In this document: one piece after another, positions 1 to 5,811 of the stretch
Layout: each line of letters starts with the position of its first letter
Position numbering within the stretch: position 1 is the stretch's first letter
Source of the DNA: an uncultured Leucobacter sp.
GTDB lineage: Bacteria > Actinomycetota > Actinomycetes > Actinomycetales > Microbacteriaceae
Length of the DNA: 5,859 nt
Direction of reading: 5' to 3'
Assembly (NCBI GenBank): GCA_945952575.1
Contig: CAMFIY010000190.1
Location: 1-5,859, forward strand
Made by a program: the position numbers and the translations under genes
Notes under the pieces: generated by a model
Database searches by the model: none
Told to the model about the DNA's origin: nothing
What the model saw: the letters and a program-made list of their open reading frames with translations, nothing else

Positions 1-18
1 CGCCGCCGTCAGGCGGCG
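1..18 (-). terminator. GC stem-loop over the stop codon of the small gene (possible terminator)
   Basis: CGCCGCC (1-7) and GGCGGCG (12-18) pair perfectly over seven G/C pairs around a four-base loop, and the loop contains the TGA stop of the small gene. The window ends here, so a following T-run cannot be seen. It could be part of a terminator, or only a by-product of Ala/Gly-type GC-rich codons, since the stem overlaps the last two codons. Confidence 0.3.
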
Positions 19-161
19 CAGCAGGATCCGCCGCAGCAGCTCCCGCCCGCCTCCTGGTCGCCCAGCAGGTTCAGGATCTCTGCGCTCTCCGCAGCCGCGG
101 CGCCCGCGATGCCCGCCTCGGCGTTCAGCTCAGCGGTCTCAGTCGTGGTGGTGTCGCTCAT
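9..161 (-). CDS. Small acidic protein with a CC-GGS-CC tail (50 aa), function unknown
   Basis: I do not recognise this gene; I found it by reading the minus strand. It opens with ATG at 161 and closes with TGA at 11-9, giving 50 residues. A near-perfect Shine-Dalgarno GAAGGAG (173-167) sits five bases before the ATG, the best in the window, so translation is likely. The first 40 residues (MSDTTTTETAELNAEAG..., ending LLGDQEAGG) are rich in Ala, Thr and Glu. The last ten are SCCGGSCCAA, with Cys at 42, 43, 47 and 48. There is no Lys, Arg, His or aromatic residue, and about eight acidic residues. There is no signal peptide or membrane segment. It lies 54 bases downstream of a DsbA-family gene, probably on the same transcript, which points to thiol or metal chemistry. 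A leader-plus-core precursor peptide is another reading, but no modification enzyme is visible in the window. Existence is fairly sure; function is unknown. Confidence 0.75.
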   Translation of the reverse strand: MSDTTTTETAELNAEAGIAGAAAAESAEILNLLGDQEAGGSCCGGSCCAA

Positions 162-166
162 CGTCG

Positions 167-173
167 CTCCTTC
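167..173 (-). promoter_or_regulatory. Strong ribosome binding site of the small Cys-tail gene
   Basis: The minus strand reads GAAGGAG, then CGACG, then ATG. The anti-Shine-Dalgarno match and five-base spacing are close to ideal. This is the main evidence that the 50-codon reading frame is a gene. Confidence 0.8.
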
Positions 174-215
174 AGGTCGTCCAACAAGTATCGGTCACGC
201 GGTTGAGAATCCGGC

Positions 216-893
216 CTACGCGGCCGGTTCGCCGTTCTTCTGCAGCTGCAGGACCTGACCGAGCACGTCGGCGAAGACCTCGGCTCCCTGCGCGCCCGGC
301 ACCGCGTACTTCTGATCGAACAGGAAGAACGGCACACCGGTGACGCCGAGCATCCCGGCCCGGGTGATGTCGCGGTCGACGGCCTCCCCCAGCTCCTCGC
401 TGTCGAAGGCGGCACGCACCTCGTCGGGGTCGAGTCCGACCTCTGCGCCGAGCTCTGCGAGCGTGTCGGGATCCGACACCTGCCGCCCTTCGGCGAAGTA
501 GGCCCGGAACAACCGCTCCTGCATCTCTGACTGCAGCCCCTGCGCCTTGGCGAGATGCAGCACCCGGTGCGCGCGGCGGGTGTTCGTATGCCGCAGCGCA
601 CCGAAGTCGAAGGTGACCCCTTCGGCCGCGGCCATCTCGGTCATCTGGCCGAGCATCTGCTCGACCTGTTCGGCGGGCATGCCCTTGTGCTTCGTCAGGA
701 AGTCGACCTCGCTGCCCGCGAACTCGAGCGGGGTGTCGGGCGAGAGCTCGTAGCTGTGGCTCTCCATCTCGATCTCGACATCGGGGTGCTGCTCTTGGAA
801 GGCTGCGACGCCCGCGGCGAATCGGTGCTTGCCCAGATACCACCACGGGCACGCGATGTCGCTCCAGATGTCGACGCGGATCTTTTCACTCAT
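216..893 (-). CDS. FrnE-like DsbA family oxidoreductase with a CPWW active site
   Basis: A 225-residue thioredoxin-fold protein of the DsbA/FrnE group, near the usual family length. It opens with the family's beta strand (VDIWSDIACPWWYLGKHRF, residues 7-25). Other family features are NTRRAHR at 104-110, the helical insert between, the cis-proline segment GVTGVPFF at 183-190 and VPGAQGAEVF at 198-207. No signal peptide is seen, so it is cytosolic. The usual second cysteine of CPWC is Trp18, leaving only Cys15. That rules out a classical two-cysteine disulfide exchange, so it may use a monothiol mechanism, bind thiols, or act like the related GST-kappa/HCCA isomerases. I chose ATG at 893: it has GGAG five bases upstream (902-899) and conservation starts at once. 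The frame is open back to 1028, but that extension is basic and low-complexity. The 50-residue Cys-tail gene follows 54 bases downstream. Family is sure; substrate is unknown. Confidence 0.9.
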   Translation of the reverse strand: MSEKIRVDIWSDIACPWWYLGKHRFAAGVAAFQEQHPDVEIEMESHSYELSPDTPLEFAGSEVDFLTKHKGMPAEQVEQMLGQMTEMAAAEGVTFDFGALRHTNTRRAHRVLHLAKAQGLQSEMQERLFRAYFAEGRQVSDPDTLAELGAEVGLDPDEVRAAFDSEELGEAVDRDITRAGMLGVTGVPFFLFDQKYAVPGAQGAEVFADVLGQVLQLQKNGEPAA

Positions 894-898
894 GATGG

Positions 899-902
899 CT
901 CC
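899..902 (-). promoter_or_regulatory. Ribosome binding site fixing the DsbA-family start
   Basis: The minus strand reads TTGGAGCCATC directly before ATG at 893, placing GGAG five bases from the start codon. It supports this start over the upstream ones in the same open frame. Confidence 0.65.
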
Positions 903-920
903 AACCGCGAAGACCGGGCT

Positions 921-949
921 TCTATTCCGGATCCGAGTTCCCGCTCCAA
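921..949 (-). promoter_or_regulatory. Possible promoter of the DsbA-family/Cys-tail unit
   Basis: The 156-base gap 894-1049 is the largest without a gene, so a promoter is expected here. The best pair I see is TTGGAG (949-944) and AATAGA (926-921) with a 17-base spacer, about 27 bases before the ATG at 893. Each box matches the sigma-70-type consensus at only three of six bases, so this is a weak call. No strong hairpin terminator for manD was found in the gap, so read-through from manD remains possible. Confidence 0.22.
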
Positions 950-1049
950 CCCTTTCGCTCGTCACTCTGCGTCCCTGTTTCGCGAGATTGCGCCACGAAG
1001 TACCAACTGAACGGTCGAGCGGCTGCACGATCGAGCCCGGCGCCCCGGC

Positions 1050-2288
1050 CTACCAGTCGTGCACCGTGCCGTCGGCGAGCCGGTTGTAGGGCAGATACGC
1101 GGTGACGTAGGGGTACTTGCCTGCCTCGTCGACATCGAGCTCCACGCCGAGTCCGGGGTTGTCCCCCGGATGCAGGTAGCCGTCCGCAAAGGTCATCGAC
1201 TGCTGGAAGGTGGCGTTCGTGCGCTCCCCGTGCTGCATGTACTCCTGGATGCCGAAGTTGTGGATCGCGAGCCCGACGTGGAGCTGTGCGGCGAATCCGA
1301 CCGGCGAGATGTCGGTCGGCCCGTGGCACCCCGACTTGATCTGATACTGCGCGGCGTAGTCCATGACCTTCTTGAGCGGGCTGATGCCGCCGAAGTGGGT
1401 GGACGCGGCCCGCACGTAGTCGATCAGCTGCTCCTTGATCAGCGCCTGGAAGTCCCAGATCGTGTTGAACACCTCGCCGATCGCGAGCGGCGTCGTCGTG
1501 TGCTGCCGGACGAGGCGCAGCGCCTCCTGGTTCTCCGCCGGGGTGCAGTCCTCGAGCCAGAACAGGTCGTAGGGCTCCAGCGACTTCCCGAACGCGGCCG
1601 CCTGCAGCGGGGTCATCCGGTGATGCCCGTCGTGCAGCAGCGGCAGCTCGGGCCCGAACTCCGCGCGCACGGCTTCGAAGACGCGCGGGATGTGGCGCAG
1701 ATAGGCCCGGGTGTCCCAATCCTCCTGGACCGGCAGCGCGCCGCGCTGGGCGGGTTCGTGATCGTAGCGGACGCCCTCGTTGCCGGGCAGCCCCTTGCTC
1801 GAGGCGACGCCGTAGATGGATTCGAGACCCGGCACCCCGGGCTGGATGCGGATGGAACGGAACCCCAGCTCCCGATGGTGCCGGATCGAATCGAAGAGCT
1901 CGGGCAGCTCCTTGCCCGATGCGTGCCCGTAGGCCATCATCCCGCTGCGCGAGGCGCCGCCGAGCAGCTGATAGACCGGCATGCCCGCGGCCTTGCCCTT
2001 GATGTCCCAGAGCGCCATGTCCACGGCGGCGATCGCGGCCATGGTGATCGGGCCGCGCCGCCAGTAGGCGCTGCGATACAGGAACTGCCAGGTGTCCTCG
2101 ATCGCGTGGGCGTCGCGCCCGATGAGCAGCGGCACCACGTGATCGCCCAGGTAGGACGCGACGGCGAGCTCACGGCCGTTCACAGTCGCGTCTCCCAGGC
2201 CGGTCAGCCCGTCATCGGTGGTGAGCTTCAGGGTGACGAAGTTCCGATTCGGGCTGGTGACGATCACCTCTGCGCGTTCGATCTTCAC
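1050..2288 (-). CDS. manD: D-mannonate dehydratase, enolase superfamily (ManD/RspA type)
   Basis: Removes water from D-mannonate to give 2-keto-3-deoxy-D-gluconate (EC 4.2.1.8) in the cytosol. The protein has 412 residues, typical for the family. The N-terminal capping domain begins MKIERAEVIVTSP, and a (beta/alpha)-barrel follows. Expected Mg2+ ligands are Asp220 (HDGHHR), Glu246 (WLEDCTPAEN) and Glu272 (AIGEVFN). Arg147 and Tyr159 fall where ManD enzymes carry their catalytic Arg/Tyr pair. His222, His322 (GCHGPTD) and Glu349 (FGIQEYM) are also in place, and the C-terminus AYLPYNRLADGTVHDW is characteristic. The GTG start at 2288 has AAGGA six to seven bases upstream. The gene follows the fructuronate reductase gene by 75 bases and closes the operon. 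Some ManD-subgroup members are poor mannonate dehydratases or prefer D-gluconate, but the neighbours supply mannonate, so this assignment is favoured. Confidence 0.95.
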   Translation of the reverse strand: MKIERAEVIVTSPNRNFVTLKLTTDDGLTGLGDATVNGRELAVASYLGDHVVPLLIGRDAHAIEDTWQFLYRSAYWRRGPITMAAIAAVDMALWDIKGKAAGMPVYQLLGGASRSGMMAYGHASGKELPELFDSIRHHRELGFRSIRIQPGVPGLESIYGVASSKGLPGNEGVRYDHEPAQRGALPVQEDWDTRAYLRHIPRVFEAVRAEFGPELPLLHDGHHRMTPLQAAAFGKSLEPYDLFWLEDCTPAENQEALRLVRQHTTTPLAIGEVFNTIWDFQALIKEQLIDYVRAASTHFGGISPLKKVMDYAAQYQIKSGCHGPTDISPVGFAAQLHVGLAIHNFGIQEYMQHGERTNATFQQSMTFADGYLHPGDNPGLGVELDVDEAGKYPYVTAYLPYNRLADGTVHDW

Positions 2289-2294
2289 GCTGCT

Positions 2295-2301
2295 TCCTTT
2301 C
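2295..2301 (-). promoter_or_regulatory. Ribosome binding site of manD
   Basis: The minus strand reads GAAAGGA, then AGCAGC, then GTG at 2288. The purine-rich site at good spacing supports the GTG start. It is almost the same as the site before the esterase gene (GAAAGGA at 5664-5658). Confidence 0.7.
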
Positions 2302-2324
2302 TGTGAGTGCGGGTCGGGCGCGTG

Positions 2325-2363
2325 CCCGTCGCGGCGGAGCCGCCCGCGAGGCCGGGCGACGGG
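2325..2363 (-). other. Stem-loop between the SDR gene and manD
   Basis: An eight-base inverted repeat, CCCGTCGC (2325-2332) and GCGACGGG (2356-2363), encloses 23 bases that hold a smaller GGC/GCC hairpin (2333-2341). On the transcript it begins immediately after the TGA of the SDR gene. No T-run follows, so it is not a classical terminator. It could be an mRNA processing or stabilising structure, or a partial terminator that lowers manD expression. Inverted repeats arise easily at this GC content, so function is uncertain. Confidence 0.45.
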
Positions 2364-3146
2364 TCAGATGGTCATCGCGGAGAAGCCGCCGTCGACGCGG
2401 ATCAGTGCACCCGTCACGAAGCCGGAGGCGTTGCCGGAGGCGAGCCAGAGGAGCGCGCCGTCGAGCTCGTGGGCCTCGCCGAGCCGCCGCATCGGCGTGT
2501 GCCGGATGATGTCCGAGACCCGCTCCTCGCTCAGGAGCGCTCGGTTCTGCTCGGCCGGGAAGAATCCCGGCACGATCGCGTTGACCCGTATCCCCTGCGG
2601 CGCGAGTTCCCTGGCCAGGTACTGCGTCAGGCTGTTGACCCCGGCTTTCGCCACCCCATAGGCCATCACGCGCGAGAGCGGCGGCCCTGAGGATGCGGAG
2701 GAGATGTTGACGACGCTCCCGCCGCCGGTCGCTGCGAGCTGAGGGGCGAAGGCCTGGATCGTGCGGAACATGGACCCGAGATTGGTGTCGAGCAGCAGAT
2801 CCCACTCGGCGTCGGTGATCTCGTCGAACGGCGTCGCACTGTTGATCCCCGGGGCGTTGACGAGGATGCCGACTCCGCCGCGCTGCGCGCACGCCGCCGC
2901 CGCGCGCAGGATCGATGCCCGATCCGTCACGTCCAGCTCCACGAACCAGGCGGTCCCGCCCGCGGACTCGACGCGGCGCACCACGTCCGCTCCGCGTTCG
3001 CTCGATCGGCCTGCGACCACGACCTCCGCGCCGGCCGCGGCCAGCGCCTCGCAGAACCTGCCGCCGAGCACACCCGTGCCGCCGACGACGAGTGCCCGCT
3101 TCCCCGACAGGTCGAAGAGGTCGGCGACCGACGTCGCCGGGGTCAC
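2364..3146 (-). CDS. uxuB: SDR-type D-mannonate oxidoreductase (fructuronate reductase)
   Basis: Reduces D-fructuronate to D-mannonate with NAD(P)H in the cytosol. The 260-residue protein is a classical short-chain dehydrogenase. The nucleotide loop is VVGGTGVLGG (20-29), Asn122 is in TNLGSM, and Ser150, Tyr163 and Lys167 form the catalytic set (MAYGVAKAG). The subfamily call rests on PGFFPAEQNRALL (193-205), TPMRRLGE (217-224) and the ending VDGGFSA (251-257). These resemble the SDR-type UxuB of Bacillus and relatives, not the long-chain UxuB of E. coli. Arg47 after the second strand hints at NADP(H). The usual NNAG motif reads NAPG (97-100). The GTG start at 3146 overlaps the uxaE stop as GTGA, with AGGGGG about seven bases upstream, so translation is coupled. 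The symbol follows the Bacillus usage; another 2-keto sugar acid substrate is possible. Confidence 0.85.
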   Translation of the reverse strand: MTPATSVADLFDLSGKRALVVGGTGVLGGRFCEALAAAGAEVVVAGRSSERGADVVRRVESAGGTAWFVELDVTDRASILRAAAACAQRGGVGILVNAPGINSATPFDEITDAEWDLLLDTNLGSMFRTIQAFAPQLAATGGGSVVNISSASSGPPLSRVMAYGVAKAGVNSLTQYLARELAPQGIRVNAIVPGFFPAEQNRALLSEERVSDIIRHTPMRRLGEAHELDGALLWLASGNASGFVTGALIRVDGGFSAMTI

Positions 3147-4576
3147 GATCCTGCCCCCTGATGCGAGAAGGGGGCGAGATGGCGGCCGAAATGCGCACGC
3201 AGATCGGCCCGGTAGTCGGGCCGATGGGCGGCGAGCGCCTCCGTGATCTCCGTTCCGAGGTCCGACGCGTTCCGCCCGTCCGCGCTGCGCAGGACGGTGC
3301 CGTAGCCGACGTGCAGGATCTGGCGGGTCGCCCGGTTCTCGAGCAGGCTCGGCAGCTCCGCGTCGGCGACGGCGTCCGGTGCGCGCACCTCGCCCGCCTC
3401 GGCGGACACCTGATAGCTCGCCCGGGCCGTCCGATAGGCGTCGAGGCTCGCCCGATACGCGCTGCGGAAGAGATCGGGACGGTGCCGCGCGATCACCCCG
3501 AGCGCGACCAGGTAGCTCGTGCCCGAGGTCTTGAGGTGGACCATGCCGCCCGTGTGCTCCATCAGCCCGTCGTAGATGCTGAATTTGTCGGAGCCCGAGT
3601 GCATGCCGATCTTGTAGGGGCCGAGCGCCTTCGCGATCGCCGCGTGTCGCGCGATCGAGTCGTAGAGGGCGTCACGATCGCCGGCGAACTCGACGCCCTT
3701 CTCGAAGGAGCCGAGGTGCCGCGGTGCGAAACTCACCCAGCGCACCCCGAGCCGGGCGAGCTCCGTCACGATGTAGAGGTGCTCCTCGGGAGTCGTCGGC
3801 TCATCGGTCTCATCGACCGCGATCTCGACCTCGACGGGGTGCATCGCCTGGTCCATGAGGTGCCGGTAGAGACGGGCCCCCATCGCCACCGCGCGCCCGT
3901 ACTTGCCCATCGCGTGGGCCAGCGCCGCCTCGTCGATGGTCTGCACGCCGCTCTCGAGCCCGACCCGCAGCGTGGCGTACCGCCGCCTGGCGGAATCGAG
4001 GTCGTCCTCGAGATCCGCCCAGGGCAGTTCCGCCAGCCGGGCATCGGACGGCGCCCCGTCGACCGCCTCCACGAAGTCCCCGACGTCGATGGTGAAGAGG
4101 CTGAACCCCGCTGCGAGGCACCGATCGATGTCGTACACGGTCTTCAGGTGATCCGCGTCCGCACCGACCGGTCCGGTCCAGCCGGCCTCGATGCAGCCGA
4201 AGGTGGCGTCGTCGAGGACCTGCTGCGGGCTGCGCCCCAGACGGTCCATCTCTCGGATGGACTGCTGCGCGAAGATCGGTCGCAGCGTCGGCGCGAACTC
4301 GCGGAACGCGTCGACATGGCCCGGTGTCGCCAGACCGAGCCGGTCGCCCGTACCCGCCGAAGTGGCGAGGCCGACCGGCTGCGGCGAGAGACTCGGCCGG
4401 ACCGCCCGTGCCGCCGCCGCGTTGTGGGCCGAGAGCGGGCCGTACAGCGCTCCGCCGGGCCCCGGCGTCAGCTGATCGAACAGACCGAGCTCGAGATCCG
4501 ACGCGTGCGTCACGGCGAGCAGGCGGCGTCCCTGAACGCTCTCGATCGTCAGTTCGCACGTACGCATGCCGCTCAC
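3143..4576 (-). CDS. uxaE: Tagaturonate epimerase (UxaE family)
   Basis: Interconverts D-tagaturonate and D-fructuronate at C4, joining the galacturonate route to the glucuronate route. The 477-residue length fits the family first described in Thermotoga. Family-type blocks in order are GTGDRLGLATPGHVDAF (75-91), GADADHLKTVYDID (138-151), FTIDVGDFV (161-169), EIAVDETDEPTTPEEH (251-266), WVSFAPRHLGSFEKGVEF (280-297), YKIGMHSGSDKFSIY (321-335) and HVGYGTVL (422-429). Conserved His, Asp and Glu residues such as Glu256, His326 and Asp330 are plausible metal or substrate ligands, by inference only. The GTG start at 4576 overlaps the esterase stop as GTGA, and no clear Shine-Dalgarno is visible, so re-initiation is likely. 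The next in-frame ATG is codon 4. The following gene encodes the expected next enzyme, which strengthens the call. Confidence 0.9.
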   Translation of the reverse strand: MSGMRTCELTIESVQGRRLLAVTHASDLELGLFDQLTPGPGGALYGPLSAHNAAAARAVRPSLSPQPVGLATSAGTGDRLGLATPGHVDAFREFAPTLRPIFAQQSIREMDRLGRSPQQVLDDATFGCIEAGWTGPVGADADHLKTVYDIDRCLAAGFSLFTIDVGDFVEAVDGAPSDARLAELPWADLEDDLDSARRRYATLRVGLESGVQTIDEAALAHAMGKYGRAVAMGARLYRHLMDQAMHPVEVEIAVDETDEPTTPEEHLYIVTELARLGVRWVSFAPRHLGSFEKGVEFAGDRDALYDSIARHAAIAKALGPYKIGMHSGSDKFSIYDGLMEHTGGMVHLKTSGTSYLVALGVIARHRPDLFRSAYRASLDAYRTARASYQVSAEAGEVRAPDAVADAELPSLLENRATRQILHVGYGTVLRSADGRNASDLGTEITEALAAHRPDYRADLRAHFGRHLAPFSHQGAGS

Positions 4577-5649
4577 CGCAGGTGCTCGCGGAAGAAGTCG
4601 GCCGACTGCTCATCGCGCCAGATGTGCCCGCCGGCGAAGATCTGCCGCCGGAACTTGTCGGACGCCCCTGCGCGGAGATAGATCTCCTCCACCCGGTCGG
4701 CGCACGGGCCGGCGGATTCGAGCATGAAGCAGTCGTCGAAGAAGCCGATGTCGATCATCAGCGCGCGCGGGAAGAGGAGCCCCTGCAGGTCGGAGACATC
4801 GGCGAGCGCGAAGAGGCCCGGCGTGATCTGCGAACCGCAGTAGTTGCTGTCGCGGAAGCCGAAGTCCGGGAAGGTATCCGAGTAGCAGATGATCTCCGTG
4901 GCGACGATGCGCGGATCCGCCAGTGCGGACCAGAGTGACATCGTTCCTCCGCCGGAGGCGCCCATCACGCCGATCGGTCCAGCCGCCACGTAGGGCAGAG
5001 TGGTCACGAAGTCGAGGACGCGCTTGCCGTGAGCGACGTTGATCCCGAGCGGCGTCATGCCGAGGATGGTCGCGTTGAGGTAGTAGGTGTCGCACCAGTC
5101 CATGTCGACACCCTTCTGCGGGGAGCTGATCCGCCACTTCCGCTGCTCGTCGAAGTCGCCGTGCCCCATCCAGTCGACGCCGACGGTGACGAAGCCGGCC
5201 CGCGCCATCGCCGCACCGTAGTAGAAGCCCTCGTCGTCCGCATAGGAGCGGAGCTGCGGAGTCGACCGGTTGCCCATGACGGGTTCCTTGCCCTGCATGT
5301 CGTGACCGTGCCAGCAGAGGATCGGCGGCCAAGCCGCCCCGTCGTCCCCGCCGAGCGGGCGGTTCACGGCGACGATCGTGGAGAGCCCCTCCTCGACGTC
5401 CATCATCCAGCGCTGCTGGATGAAACCGTCGAGCTCGATCTCTCCGAGCAGCACGGGATTCGGCTCGCAGGCGGGCGGCTCCTCCCCCAGGGTGGCGAGG
5501 ACGGCGGCGAGCGCCTCGTCCCGCCAGGCCTCGACGTCGGTCGTCTCGGGTCCGAAGTGGAACTTCGGCGCGTTCTTCCGCGCACGGTGGAGCAGCCAGG
5601 CGTTCGGGCTGAGGTTTCGGTTGCCCAGCGGTTCGGAGTGGGTCGTCAC
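4573..5649 (-). CDS. Alpha/beta-hydrolase, acetyl-xylan-esterase/dienelactone-hydrolase-like
   Basis: A 358-residue serine esterase of the alpha/beta-hydrolase fold. The nucleophile is Ser232 in GVMGASGGGTMS (227-238), and His342 in FAGGHIWRDEQ is the likely catalytic histidine. Asp305 or Asp306 (IGFFDDCFM) is the likely acid. CWHGH (112-116) probably forms the oxyanion hole, and the SNYCGSQITPGLFALADVSDL stretch (268-288) resembles large multidomain-free acetyl esterases. No signal peptide is present, so it acts in the cytosol. Its place between a sugar permease and uxaE suggests removal of acetyl or methyl esters from imported uronate sugars, but that is inference. The start is GTG at 5649 with GAAAGGA eight bases upstream. 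The stop overlaps the uxaE start. The fold and nucleophile are secure; the substrate is not. Confidence 0.85.
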   Translation of the reverse strand: MTTHSEPLGNRNLSPNAWLLHRARKNAPKFHFGPETTDVEAWRDEALAAVLATLGEEPPACEPNPVLLGEIELDGFIQQRWMMDVEEGLSTIVAVNRPLGGDDGAAWPPILCWHGHDMQGKEPVMGNRSTPQLRSYADDEGFYYGAAMARAGFVTVGVDWMGHGDFDEQRKWRISSPQKGVDMDWCDTYYLNATILGMTPLGINVAHGKRVLDFVTTLPYVAAGPIGVMGASGGGTMSLWSALADPRIVATEIICYSDTFPDFGFRDSNYCGSQITPGLFALADVSDLQGLLFPRALMIDIGFFDDCFMLESAGPCADRVEEIYLRAGASDKFRRQIFAGGHIWRDEQSADFFREHLR

Positions 5650-5657
5650 GGATGTCG

Positions 5658-5664
5658 TCCTTTC
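5658..5664 (-). promoter_or_regulatory. Ribosome binding site of the esterase gene
   Basis: The minus strand reads GAAAGGA, then CGACATCC, then GTG at 5649. This decides the GTG start. It lies in the 49-base gap after the permease stop, so the esterase has its own initiation signal while remaining on the same transcript. Confidence 0.65.
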
Positions 5665-5698
5665 GGGTGGTGCGCGTGATTCGGTCGATGCGGTGCGG

Positions 5699-5811
5699 CT
5701 ACTTGCCGACGCCCAGCGTCATGCCCTCGATGACGAAGCGTCGCAGCAGGATGAAGAGCGCCAGCATGGGCAGGAGCATGATGCCCACGCCCGCGAACAG
5801 CACACCGTAGT
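5699..5811 (-). CDS. Carbohydrate ABC transporter permease, C-terminal fragment (MalG type)
   Basis: Only the last 36 residues are present before genomic sequence stops at the adapter junction; the stop is TAG at 5701-5699. The fragment has a hydrophobic membrane segment (FAGVGIMLLPMLALFILLRR) and then the tail RRFVIEGMTLGVGK. A last helix, an Arg-Arg pair and a short F-x-x-G-(M/L)-T-x-G-x-x-K ending are typical of MalG/UgpE-like inner-membrane permeases of the CUT1 sugar ABC importers. The esterase gene begins 49 bases downstream on the same strand, so the importer probably belongs to the uronate operon and brings in its substrate. The rest of the permease, its partner permease, the binding protein and any regulator lie outside the window. 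Confidence 0.75.

Noticed and set aside
894..1028. 45-residue N-terminal extension of the DsbA-family protein
   Set aside because: Conservation begins at the ATG at 893, which has GGAG at good spacing. The upstream part is basic and low-complexity, and lies in the expected promoter gap.
1031..1050. Possible terminator just after manD
   Set aside because: Only a four-pair CCGG/CCGG hairpin is present, with no T-run; this is too weak at such GC content.
922..1719. 265-codon minus-strand frame bridging manD and the spacer
   Set aside because: It is an out-of-frame shadow of manD, rich in Arg/Ala, running into the gap without any family motif.
1059..2306. 415-codon open frame on the plus strand
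   Set aside because: It is a mirror frame of manD with no recognisable motif; manD itself matches its family over the full length.
2915..3198. Minus-strand frame (start 3198) overlapping the SDR gene start
   Set aside because: This is a shadow frame across the SDR and the uxaE end. The SDR frame carries all the dehydrogenase motifs.
2915..4681. 588-codon open frame on the plus strand
   Set aside because: It is antisense to uxaE and parts of its neighbours, has Arg/Pro/Gly-rich low-complexity sequence with no domain, and has no ribosome binding site. Such frames are common opposite GC-rich genes.
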